DNA of 64,000 bases. It comes from Bryoerythrophyllum caledonicum. Lineage: Eukaryota > Streptophyta > Bryopsida > Pottiales > Pottiaceae. The stretch lies in assembly GCA_963971425.1 (NCBI GenBank), contig OZ020519.1, positions 14,524,028-14,588,027 of the forward strand, given 5' to 3'. Position numbers and translations under genes: made by a program. Positions 1 through 10,028 of this stretch are shown here, piece by piece; within the stretch, counting starts at the first letter, position 1; each line of letters opens with the position of its first letter. The notes beneath the pieces are model-generated. The model was not told the origin of the DNA, did no database searches, and worked only from the letters and a program-made list of their open reading frames with translations.

Positions 1-1346
1 GGAAAGCAAGGAATACAACACAAAATACATCAAATACACTCAAATATAATGAATTCCATGCCACATACTATGTTGTGTTTCATACACATGCAAATGATTT
101 TGGTTTTAATTTTGATCAAAATTTGTCTTTAAGCGGTTCGTTATTGTTTTGTGATTGTAGATCTCTCTCATCCCATACAAATCTTCGGTTTCAATTCGTA
201 TGATTTTGGAACATTTTTGATTGTAAACAATCAAGGAAACAAAAGTTTAAAAAACCATCAATAATCATGCAAAAATGTTTTTCTTCACGTACGATATGTC
301 AATGCGAAGCTATCAACCTAGTGCAAATGTGAACCTCTTTTATTCAAAGTACAAAATTCCTTGCAAGAATCTATTGATGGATAAAGTAGTATACCCTCCA
401 AAGTCCACAATTTTTTATACCAATATACGGTATCTTTAAACACCATAATCTATTGCATCAACCGTTGGATACAATTGTGCAAATTTTCCCAAAGTTTAGG
501 TGATGGTTTGAGTTCAATTTTGTAAGGTTGGATACTAAAACTAGGCATTCTATATTCATCAAAGCTAGTTCAAAGATAAAATCAACACATATCTTGGTTT
601 TGGAGAAACATGACATGGGTGCTAAAGGGTTCATCTATTAAGTACAAGCAAGCTGTTTTGGGCAATTGTGATACAAATGTAATGAATTGTCTAAAAATGT
701 AATAGATTTTGAAAAACATCATGAACAAGGCATTTCATTTTACTTACATGGTTGGCGATTGCTCATTGGTAAAGGATTAAATCAATGGCTCTCAAATTAT
801 CACTTTGGCGTTACTTTTAAATATAGATTCAATTAACCATGTTAGAATTGGAATATAGTGTAACACGACATTTAGGGTCATAATCTCTCTTGGCCACATG
901 GAGTAAAAACAATATGTTCCTTTTATAGCGGATTTATATTCTACAGATAGTTAAAACTAATCAATTCAAGGATCAATTGCAATGTAGTTGCATGATTAGG
1001 AGGCTCCTCTAAAGCCTCAAATCCTCCAGCTTTTTAAAAGTATCGTAGAGACATTGAATTGTGTAATTGTATTGGGATGAGGCTTCCTCCCTTGGAGGGG
1101 CATTGGTGATGGGGACTTCTTGATTTTTAAACCCTACTACTTATCTTTTATACTCAAATGGTGAATAGTTGGAAGGATAGTAAGTGTCTTTTTGGTTAAG
1201 TTTCTCGTCATTGTTACTTGCTTGATGTATATTGAGGAACTGCAAGTGTCTTTTATGCTAGTTTGGGCCTTTGGCATACACACAACAACCTGGATGCCTC
1301 TTCTGGTCGCGAGAATATGAAACTACACGATCTAAGTGATTTTGGA
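1..1346. other. AT-rich stretch, no gene seen
   Basis: Many stops lie in all frames and no reading frame looks coding. I see no transposon ends. The same stretch, diverged, reappears at 47,607-48,140 as the stub of a seventh unit, which only shows that it belongs to the repeated unit. Confidence 0.6.
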
Positions 1347-1723
1347 ATAAAAAGCGATGCCCTCTTAGTGCCATCTGGGAGGGCTTGACCAATTACGGTA
1401 GAGTGGCGTGGGGCATGTCGATACGGCCAACTTTGATCATAACAGGTTTAAGACACTCACCCATTTCGACACCAACTGGGGTCCTTATGAGGCGGTGTGC
1501 AATAGGCAGGGTGCCTGGATGGGTGGGTGTGTGGTGTGTGGGTGAGGGAGTTTCGTTAGTCGAGTTTATTGGTTCGACGCCTTGCTGGCTCTAGTACGTT
1601 TGGGTGTGGTTTTATGTTCTCTTCTTTGCAATTAAATCCCGGTTTAATTTGTGCCCAAAAATACTAAATAAATAAATAAATAAAGGAATAGTATACGAAT
1701 AAATTAATAAAAAGCGATGCCCT
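1347..1723 (+). mobile_element. A-tailed retroposon (5'-truncated LINE or SINE) with 17-bp target duplication
   Basis: A 343-bp insert (1364-1706) is bounded by two exact copies of the 17-mer ATAAAAAGCGATGCCCT at 1347-1363 and 1707-1723. Its right end is A-rich, with AAAT repeats around 1667-1684. A long target duplication plus an A-rich tail at one end is the signature of target-primed reverse transcription, as in LINEs and SINEs. A perfect pol III B-box match, GGTTCGACGCC, lies at 1571-1581, but it is about 200 bases into the insert, later than usual for a SINE. A short plus frame (1385-1594) is open but not recognised. LINE or SINE cannot be decided by eye. Confidence 0.7.
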
Positions 1724-4383
1724 AGGTACTGTAGTACTGTGGAGCAAGATCATCCGTGTACGCAGAGCGAATCCACCTCCGATGGATAGTCTAAATTCGT
1801 TTACGTGCTATAACTCGAACGTCCACCTCGTGGCTTCTGATCTCCACAGACCGTCACGACAACAAAAACAACGCAGTCTGGTTTGGTTTGGAACTTTAGC
1901 CATGAACCGTTCCCGCTGCCCATGGCCGTGCTCTGGAAGTTAAACTTAGACCCATCATCTGCATGGTCCGCTGCCTCGTGTACGACTCACAACAAGTCAA
2001 CTCAATAATGTCGAGTAGCGCGCTGCAGCAAACGAAAGTGGTGGTGAACTTATCCGTATGACTTGCTTTCAAGGTATTTGACTCCCGATGCTCGTCCATT
2101 TACGGTCTCCCTCCATCTATCGAGAAATTTGCAATCCGAGTTGTCGCTTGGAAGCCATGCCGAACATTATGAGACTCGTTGACGTGGCCAGTGTTGACAA
2201 TCCAGTGAAGTGATTTTGTAAAAGTAGCCTTGTCAATCCGTGCAGGTCTGTGACCTCGAGAGCCAATTCGACCAGAGAGTCTCAATTATTCTGGCTCCTC
2301 CAGAGTTAGTAATCTCCAACCAGGATCGTGTGCAAGTTGATTACTCACCAGAAAGAACCCTTTTACCATGAGTCCAGTCACGTCACTTTCACTGGTTTCG
2401 CTCTTGTGGAGCAGCCCAAGCTTGAAGAGGTGGCACGGCAACCACTGGATAGGAAGGACAATGTTATATCCTACATACAAGGGCTGCTTTGACGCTTAGA
2501 AGGCCTTCATTCGAGACTCTTGGTTGGTCATAGTTGAGGAAGTGCCACCTATTCACGTCAGTTGCCGAAGCAGCCACTAGTTTGAAAGCAACAGGCCAAT
2601 CCCATAGCCAGACATGCAAAGATTTAAAGTTCTCACTTGAACCATGGCTCCTTGGACATTACCTAGAAAAGCATTATGTATCTAAGAGATATATAAGCAT
2701 TATGCATTACCTACTTAAGCATTATGTATCTAACGGTTTCGTGATGTCAATTTTCTCTTTGGACAATGTGAAGTAGTGGCAAACATCTACACAAGTTGGT
2801 TTGTGACCACGGATCAAGGTCCTAATTGGTCGGACTAGTAAACTCAACCCACCAACTAGGATAGGCGCCCCAGGTATGGTAAAATCTTTTAATTATATCT
2901 TTTAGATTATAATTACAACTATATTTGCGCAATGTAGCAAACGATAATGACGTCGAGGTTGGCACCCATTTCCAAATGGTGTCCCATTTCAAAGATTAGG
3001 TGGTGGTGAAAAGTGTGGCCTAGTTCGCAAGGCAACAATGTTGTATGGATTAAAGAGTTTCATTAGGGCCTCTTTCCATGCTCCTCAAACTCTATCATCT
3101 TTGACGGGGTGGGGTCACTTCCATGCGAAGAAATTGTCTCTGGACCGGTCATCACTCTGACGGGTGTTGAAGAATTGAACATGCATGTCAAGGAGACTTT
3201 ACAAGTTCATCATATATTAAAATCACCTATCATGCTAATTTGGCTCCAATTTCCAAACTTACATTTATGAACGTCTGAGATTTTGTCACATGTACTTTAG
3301 TTGAAGGGTGTCCACTTGGAAGCGTCCACCGGGCCCAAAGAGCATTGATGAAAAAGCGGGCCTTCAACATGGAAGTATCTCAATCCCGCCATCTGGCAGC
3401 CGGGAAACTAGAGTGCGTTGTACGGGTCGGGCATTGCATGAAAACTCGCCAGTAGTCCTCTTCTTGCAATGCAGGCCCTGGCGGGCTTTGTTATCGGTTC
3501 CCTTCTAAGTTGCAATTCATTTACTCTGTTTCTTGTTGTTTTAAAATTAAAAAAAACGTGTGCCCTGAGGTCGATTGAGACAGGGCTTGACTTTTGGGTT
3601 CCTATAACATCTGTTGGTGATATTCATTTGGGACCTGGGTTGACATTTATGACTTCATACTTGGCGCACCTATTAAAAGAATACTGCACTTGTACACGTC
3701 TGCGAAGACCATACAATTTCATGAACGACATACTAACTTTATTTCACAATCTTTTGTTCAGCAAGGCTGCTCCTAATGCCATTAAGCTGTTGTTTGTCGT
3801 AAACGCGTGCTCTGCAAATTTAACGCTCAGTGCTCACATCGGCTCTGCGACAAAATACATATTACAGAAACATAGGCCAGACGGCGGAGGTAGCATTTGG
3901 ATGACAGCGAATCATGATTTTTCATTTCAACTGGAACGTTTCAAGCTTTGACTCTCGAATAGGCAAGGATATGAATGAGGCACTTCTGATGGGCAGACCT
4001 GCTCTTCATACATCTCACACTCGGATGTAAATACTAAAGCGTGCCTCGTAAGCCTACTACTGTTGTGTAATTACAAGATCCAGATTTTCCCATGGCAGTG
4101 ACTTCAGCAAGGTTCAAGCCAGGGAGACCTGCTTCCCATTCCATCTGACATCAGATAAAAAATGCATCACATGATCCATCCTTTTGCTGAATGATGAGTA
4201 TCAATTTAATGAAAAAGCCTGAAAACGCTGAACCCTTCATTCAAGAAAAGTCGAAGATTATCACATCCACATGTATAAAATAGGTTCACAACCACTGAGG
4301 ATATCGCAGAAAAAGCCCAGAAATATTTGTATCCATGTCAAACACTTCTCGCGCGAGAAAAGAACAGTCAGAAGTCATGATAT
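1724..4383. other. Unit 1 interval without a supported gene
   Basis: Several small open frames exist. The longest is a 160-codon plus frame at 3469-3951 with no recognisable domain. Three minus frames at 1896-2480 share one phase and are separated only by TAA codons at 2100 and 2286, which could be decayed coding sequence or chance. A short internal repeat, AAGCATTATGTATCTAA, occurs twice near 2670-2735. I cannot support a functional gene here. The same interval occurs in units 2, 4 and 5. Confidence 0.5.
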
Positions 4384-5068
4384 TTAATGGCTGTGGATTT
4401 GCATTTCAATAGAAAACTCTTGAGAGTGACCACAAAACTTCATCAGTAACTGTAGAACTTGGCCCTGAACTAACGCTTGGTTTGTCCCAATAGGGTCACG
4501 AAAACCAAAAAATATACAAGAAGCCATCCAACTTCTCAACCAGCCAACTTGCCTGTGGTCAGACGACGATTTCACGTGCCATCTGAAGAACACTGTCTTG
4601 AGAGATAATAGATAGTCCAGGAGACGATGTAAAAATTTCCCACCAGGGGATACAGTACCCATCTGAACAGGCATCATGTGAGCCATAAAAATCAATGAAC
4701 CCTGAAAGACAAAAGCAGCAAATGCTGGTCAGTGATACAAGAATGTGACATATATTAAATTGTGTTGAAATGAAAACGTGATCAGAATATAAAGGACGGA
4801 ATCATACATTGACAAAGGTAGCAGTTACACAACAAACCACACAACGCAGATTCCAAATGCGAAGCCATGAGAATTACCCAGGGCCTCTTCTAGAAAACCA
4901 TTAATAAGGTAATTACCACATGTACACATCTCCCAGCATCCAATCGACACTATTGCGATATATTCAGCTACAGAAGAGGTGGAAATAAGGTGCTCCCAGA
5001 ACAAGAGCAGAAGCTCTGTTATTGACGAACTTGGGCGTGAACCAAGCTCCACAAACCAGTAAACGTTA
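4384..5068 (-). pseudogene. Decayed two-exon fragment of an unidentified protein
   Basis: Two minus-strand blocks look like exons: about 4830-5068, preceded by a TTTCTACCAG acceptor, and 4384-4707, preceded by CTTTCAG. Both translations are hydrophobic and helical in look, and the second is open for about 105 codons. In unit 1 the first block runs into a stop after a Gly-Phe-Ala-Phe-Gly-Ile stretch. Unit 6 carries 13 extra bases there and stays open to a GTATGA donor, so unit 1 has a frame-shifting deletion. I considered an aquaporin fragment (an Ala-His-Met-x-Pro motif follows the intron) and a helical-repeat protein, and can support neither. It lies 76 bases downstream of the cysteine-rich gene on the same strand, so it may be transcribed as trailer sequence. 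Confidence 0.35.
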
Positions 5069-5144
5069 CTGGTAGAAAATGCTCACGAGGGACAGCTAAC
5101 AAGACTAAATCCGGTCATGATGAAGGGAGTTCGATCTCTGATCT

Positions 5145-6326
5145 TCAGTAATGCTTCTTGGGTACGCAGCATTTCTTCTTCCAGTCGTACTCGTAACCGT
5201 CCTTGCAGTGCTGCTTGCATTCCCCATGCTTGCACGTCACCTCGCCGTCCTTCCACTCCACGTTGCACTTGTTGCCGCACTTGCCGCAGTTGTTCACGTC
5301 GTTCTCCGTGTCGGCTTTGCACTTGGGGACGCAGCATTTCTTCTGCAAGTCGTACTCATAACCTTCCTTGCAGTACTGCTCGCACTCGCCCTGCGTGCAA
5401 GTTACCTCGCCGTCCTTCCACTCCACCTTGCACTTGTTGCCGCACTTGCCGCAGTTGTTCACGTCGTTCTCCGTGTCGGCTTTGCACTTGGGGACGCAGC
5501 ATTTCTTCTTCCAGTCGTACTCATAACCATCCTTACAGTACTGCTCGCACTCGCCGTGCTTGCACGTCACCTCGCCGTCCTTCCACTCGACCTTGCACTT
5601 GTTGCCGCACTTGCCGCAGTTGTTCACGTCGTTCTCCGTGTCGGCTTTGCACTTGGGGACGCAGCATTTCTTCTGCCAGTCGTACTCATAACCTTCCTTG
5701 CAGTACTGCTCGCACTCGCCGTGCTTGCACGTCACCTCGCCGTCCTTCCACTCCAGCTTGCACTTGTTGCCGCACTTGCCGCAGTTGTTCACGTCGTTCT
5801 CCGTGTCAGCTTTGCACTTGGGGACGCAGCATTTCTTCTTCCAGTCGTACTCATAACCGTCCTTGCAGTACTGCTTGCACTCGCCATGCTTGCACGTCAC
5901 CGCGCCGTCCTTCCACTCCACCTTGCACTCCTTGCCGCAGTCGCCGCAGTTCTTGACGTCGTTCAGGATGTAGGTGTCGCAACCTTTTTTGTGGTTGCAG
6001 TTCTTGTACCCGGACGGGCATCGATCCCACGCATCGGCGCTCCCTGAAAACCACGAGACCAGCACATACATCAGGGTCTTAACAACAGATAGTCACATAA
6101 TCACTTCAATATGCACACAATCGTGCAGACATGCTCGCGAAACACCAACTGAATATCGTAATTCAATCCTCATAAATCTCTAGCTTCTTCAAGACTTGGG
6201 AACAATATATCACTACATTCAACAGTTGGAGCAAGTTGAGGTGGTGACTAGAGATGGGACATTACCGACGAAGAGCACCACCAAAGTGGCTACCACCATG
6301 AGCATCACATGTCGCGAGGTAGCCAT
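5145..6326 (-). CDS. Secreted STIG1-like cysteine-rich repeat protein, copy 1 (5 modules)
   Basis: Two exons. Exon 1 is 6266-6326 (ATG at 6324-6326, 20 codons plus one base), the intron is 6044-6265 (222 bases, GTAATG donor, TTTTCAG acceptor), and exon 2 is 5145-6043, ending in TGA. The spliced product is 319 residues. Residues 1-25 form a signal peptide with a Val/Leu-rich core ending Ala-Asp-Ala before Trp, so export is predicted. The rest is five tandem 55-residue modules, each with nine cysteines, an Asn-Asp-Val-Asn-Asn-Cys-Gly-Lys-Cys-Gly core, a conserved Glu-Trp-Lys-Asp-Gly segment and a Lys-Cys-Cys-Val-Pro end. Module 1 is the most diverged and the tail is Lys-Lys-His-Tyr. The Asn-Cys-Gly-x-Cys-Gly motif resembles STIG1-type modules. 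Full STIG1 membership is inference. The exon-2 frame also opens at an ATG inside the intron, but that start would lose the signal peptide. Confidence 0.8.
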
Positions 6327-6421
6327 CGCTACTGGATCTGAAGGCAGATAACTGGTGAAGCTGGAGAGGCAGGAATGCTGCTGAGCTGCAGAGATGAGAA
6401 TGCAGTGAACTGGGGTCGACG

Positions 6422-6452
6422 TTATATAGATCAGTGATCGCGTTATCATTGG
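6422..6452 (-). promoter_or_regulatory. TATA and CCAAT signals of the cysteine-rich gene
   Basis: On the minus strand, TATATAA (6422-6428) lies about 95 bases upstream of the ATG, and CCAAT (6448-6452) sits 20 bases further up. The spacing fits a short 5' leader of roughly 60-70 bases. The same block stands before the other copies, with TATA at 14727, 18191, 26496, 34801 and 45657, so every copy keeps its own core promoter. Confidence 0.6.
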
Positions 6453-6479
6453 TCCACAGTCACGTTTATCAGGAGCCAC

Positions 6480-8305
6480 CGTTGACATTTTCCAAGGATT
6501 ACATATTAAAAGTTATGATCATATTTACGTTTCAGGGATGCCCATACTTCAACGCGAGTCAGCCATTGCGCATCTGAACGAGCATTCCAATCACCACTAC
6601 GGTCAACCCAGAGTTTCAGAGTGGGTCGATACCGTGTTGTCCTAGGCGCTGTTGCTGATCGTCAACCCAGCTAGCTCTGCTCGCTGACAGATTATTTAAC
6701 GGAGGAGAATTACAAGGTCTTCTATGTAAATTTCTTCACTCCAAACATAAATATAGTATAAGTTGACAGATATAAAATAGAAAGTTCTATAACAGGTAAG
6801 TTGGCTTATCCGCGCCATGCAGAGCCAGGCATGCCGCATATATAGTACATGAATATCCGCCATGGATGATTTGGTGGATGCTCAGCTAAGATTGGTGTCA
6901 GCAGCGTGCTAGACCTGACGCATGCATGCTCGTGGATTATGGAAGCACTGGACCCGTCCTTGGTCCAGACTTGGATCTCAATGTCAACCAAATGAAACTA
7001 GCACTGGACCCGTCCTAATTTGTCTAGACTTGGATCTCCTCAACCAAATGAAACTATTGAAGGCTGGAATTATGTAAATGTTTAAGAGAAATCTTAGGTC
7101 ACAGTCATCACGAGTAGCAACTACAAACATGTCAAGGTAAATGTTCACGTGTAAGCGTTTATAACACTTGCAGTTCAATGTTCAGAACTCCACCTCAGAG
7201 CAGTGCAGGAAACTCATTGTTTGTAGGGGGATAAAATCCCTGTGCTGAAAGGCTGGCAATGTGAGTAGTATTCAATGACAGAAGTTCAATATTTGAATAG
7301 TCAATCAGGCTATCTAGACTACGCACCGAGATCAGGTAATGCACATTATTCCAATCAGGGCCTGTGTAACCTACTATCGGCGGTTGAGACATCTTTACTG
7401 TGGCGAGATGGACGATCGACCCTTTGTCACCTGAACGCTTCAAAATATCATATGCCGAAACAACCGTTGACTTTCAGGTGTTGACTTTCCCAAGCACGCG
7501 AGCACTTTGCAGTAGACATTGCATATGGTGGTTCTAAATTTAGTGCGGACAGGTCAACTTGGATACTGTTCCATCCAGACTTATCCCGTCCTTGACGCAG
7601 AGTAACACAGCGCATTCCCAACCCTAACGTGTGATATGCAAATCAATATGACGACATCTACAATAGACCCCAAAGTGTTGTAGATCATCCGCACTTGAAA
7701 GCTTTCTGCAACAGTACGGAACATTCTTGAAGCTCGTTTTGGCTTCTTGTCGGTAATAGACACTCCAATGTCGAACTGTTATAGCGGCCAGATGCGGCCT
7801 CAAATTTCCGCATATCCATCATAGGTGCCGTTGCAGGCCCATACAGTGGATTATGAGCATGTCAGAACACTACTCAAGTCAACGAGCTTCTCAGAGTCTG
7901 ACTGTATACTTGTCTATATGAAGGCGTTGTACCTGATGTCAACCCTGGTGCAAAGTATTTGATTCTGAAAAGCTCGCCATCTAGATTCTATAGGCCTTGG
8001 CTCTAGATAAATGTGGTCACAGAAAGACTCGAGGCAGCACAAGTGGTGCTTCCACCTCTGAAATGTGAGCCTATCAAGATGTTTGGATGGCAGAAATGAA
8101 CCCGGTTGTCAAATCTGGATGCCCGTTAACCCTCTGGTGCGCACGCACGAGACCCAAAATGGGACTTGGAGAAGTTGTAACTCAATTTTCGTGAAATTCA
8201 TAACGTTGTAGGTTATGAAACAATGTGAAGTTCACATTAAATCCGCATACACTACATGAACATTATGCAAAAATGAAATCATGATTTGGGATAATAGAAC
8301 TCGTT
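6480..8305. other. 5' flank of the cysteine-rich gene, no gene seen
   Basis: This stretch holds only short open frames on both strands, none recognisable. It includes a 56-bp imperfect tandem duplication at 6945-7055 and must contain any upstream control elements of the gene. The part nearest the gene (to about 7433 in this unit) is the part that remains identical in the otherwise diverged unit 6. Confidence 0.5.
6945..7055. repeat. 56-bp imperfect tandem duplication
   Basis: The block beginning GCACTGGACCCGTCCT at 6945 is repeated from 7001 with a few substitutions and a small deletion. It lies about 620 bases upstream of the cysteine-rich ATG. It recurs in every unit (15250, 18714, 27019, 35324 and 46180 onward), so it predates the amplification. 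Confidence 0.75.
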
Positions 8306-9651
8306 GGAAAGCAAGGAATACAACACAAAATACATCAAATACACTCAAATATAATGAATTCCATGCCACATACTATGTTGTGTTTCATACACATGCAAAT
8401 GATTTTGGTTTTAATTTTGATCAAAATTTGTCTTTAAGCGGTTCGTTATTGTTTTGTGATTGTAGATCTCTCTCATCCCATACAAATCTTCGGTTTCAAT
8501 TCGTATGATTTTGGAACATTTTTGATTGTAAACAATCAAGGAAACAAAAGTTTAAAAAACCATCAATAATCATGCAAAAATGTTTTTCTTCACGTACGAT
8601 ATGTCAATGCGAAGCTATCAACCTAGTGCAAATGTGAACCTCTTTTATTCAAAGTACAAAATTCCTTGCAAGAATCTATTGATGGATAAAGTAGTATACC
8701 CTCCAAAGTCCACAATTTTTTATACCAATATACGGTATCTTTAAACACCATAATCTATTGCATCAACCGTTGGATACAATTGTGCAAATTTTCCCAAAGT
8801 TTAGGTGATGGTTTGAGTTCAATTTTGTAAGGTTGGATACTAAAACTAGGCATTCTATATTCATCAAAGCTAGTTCAAAGATAAAATCAACACATATCTT
8901 GGTTTTGGAGAAACATGACATGGGTGCTAAAGGGTTCATCTATTAAGTACAAGCAAGCTGTTTTGGGCAATTGTGATACAAATGTAATGAATTGTCTAAA
9001 AATGTAATAGATTTTGAAAAACATCATGAACAAGGCATTTCATTTTACTTACATGGTTGGCGATTGCTCATTGGTAAAGGATTAAATCAATGGCTCTCAA
9101 ATTATCACTTTGGCGTTACTTTTAAATATAGATTCAATTAACCATGTTAGAATTGGAATATAGTGTAACACGACATTTAGGGTCATAATCTCTCTTGGCC
9201 ACATGGAGTAAAAACAATATGTTCCTTTTATAGCGGATTTATATTCTACAGATAGTTAAAACTAATCAATTCAAGGATCAATTGCAATGTAGTTGCATGA
9301 TTAGGAGGCTCCTCTAAAGCCTCAAATCCTCCAGCTTTTTAAAAGTATCGTAGAGACATTGAATTGTGTAATTGTATTGGGATGAGGCTTCCTCCCTTGG
9401 AGGGGCATTGGTGATGGGGACTTCTTGATTTTTAAACCCTACTACTTATCTTTTATACTCAAATGGTGAATAGTTGGAAGGATAGTAAGTGTCTTTTTGG
9501 TTAAGTTTCTCGTCATTGTTACTTGCTTGATGTATATTGAGGAACTGCAAGTGTCTTTTATGCTAGTTTGGGCCTTTGGCATACACACAACAACCTGGAT
9601 GCCTCTTCTGGTCGCGAGAATATGAAACTACACGATCTAAGTGATTTTGGA

Positions 9652-10028
9652 ATAAAAAGCGATGCCCTCTTAGTGCCATCTGGGAGGGCTTGACCAATTA
9701 CGGTAGAGTGGCGTGGGGCATGTCGATACGGCCAACTTTGATCATAACAGGTTTAAGACACTCACCCATTTCGACACCAACTGGGGTCCTTATGAGGCGG
9801 TGTGCAATAGGCAGGGTGCCTGGATGGGTGGGTGTGTGGTGTGTGGGTGAGGGAGTTTCGTTAGTCGAGTTTATTGGTTCGACGCCTTGCTGGCTCTAGT
9901 ACGTTTGGGTGTGGTTTTATGTTCTCTTCTTTGCAATTAAATCCCGGTTTAATTTGTGCCCAAAAATACTAAATAAATAAATAAATAAAGGAATAGTATA
10001 CGAATAAATTAATAAAAAGCGATGCCCT
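9652..10028 (+). mobile_element. A-tailed retroposon, unit 2 copy
   Basis: Same insertion as at 1347-1723, with both 17-bp target-site copies intact. It is a copy made by array amplification, not an independent insertion. Confidence 0.7.

Larger units (their letters stand above)
1..8305. repeat. Tandem array unit 1 (8,305-bp period)
   Basis: Position 1 recurs at 8306, so the phase is arbitrary and the array probably extends left of the window. This unit serves as the coordinate reference. In order it holds an AT-rich stretch (1-1346), an A-tailed retroposon (1364-1706), about 2.6 kb without a supported gene, a decayed exon pair (4384-5068, minus), the cysteine-rich gene (5145-6326, minus), its promoter, and about 1.8 kb of 5' flank. 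Other units repeat this content at constant offsets of +8305, +11769, +20074 and +28379, and +36684 for the left part of unit 6. Confidence 0.95.

Noticed and set aside
1896-2480. Three consecutive minus frames in one phase, separated by TAA codons
   Set aside because: They could be decayed coding sequence, but no motif is recognised and starts are non-ATG in two of three. Chance is adequate.
3469-3951. 160-codon plus frame in each unit
   Set aside because: No domain, no splice or promoter context, and identical in units only because the DNA is identical. Not enough to call a gene.
4384-5068. Aquaporin (MIP) identity for the decayed exon pair
   Set aside because: An Ala-His-Met-x-Pro motif after an intron is suggestive, but the Asn of the NPA box and the surrounding helix pattern are missing. 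Left as unidentified.
5083-5337. Minus-strand frame of 84 codons overlapping the 3' end of the gene
   Set aside because: Out of frame with the cysteine modules; a repeat shadow.
5117-5956. Long plus-strand open frame of 279 codons opposite the cysteine-rich exon (also at 13422, 16886, 25191, 33496 and, shorter, 44517)
   Set aside because: It is antisense to the modules. Its Cys/Arg/Ser repeats mirror the 165-bp repeat, it has no start context or splice logic, and the minus frame has a signal peptide and conserved cysteines.
5151-6047. Plus-strand hydrophobic open frame of 298 codons with Leu/Val/Ala repeats, in all units
   Set aside because: A shadow of the same repeat. The apparent membrane protein is the complement of Lys/Glu/Asp-rich codons.
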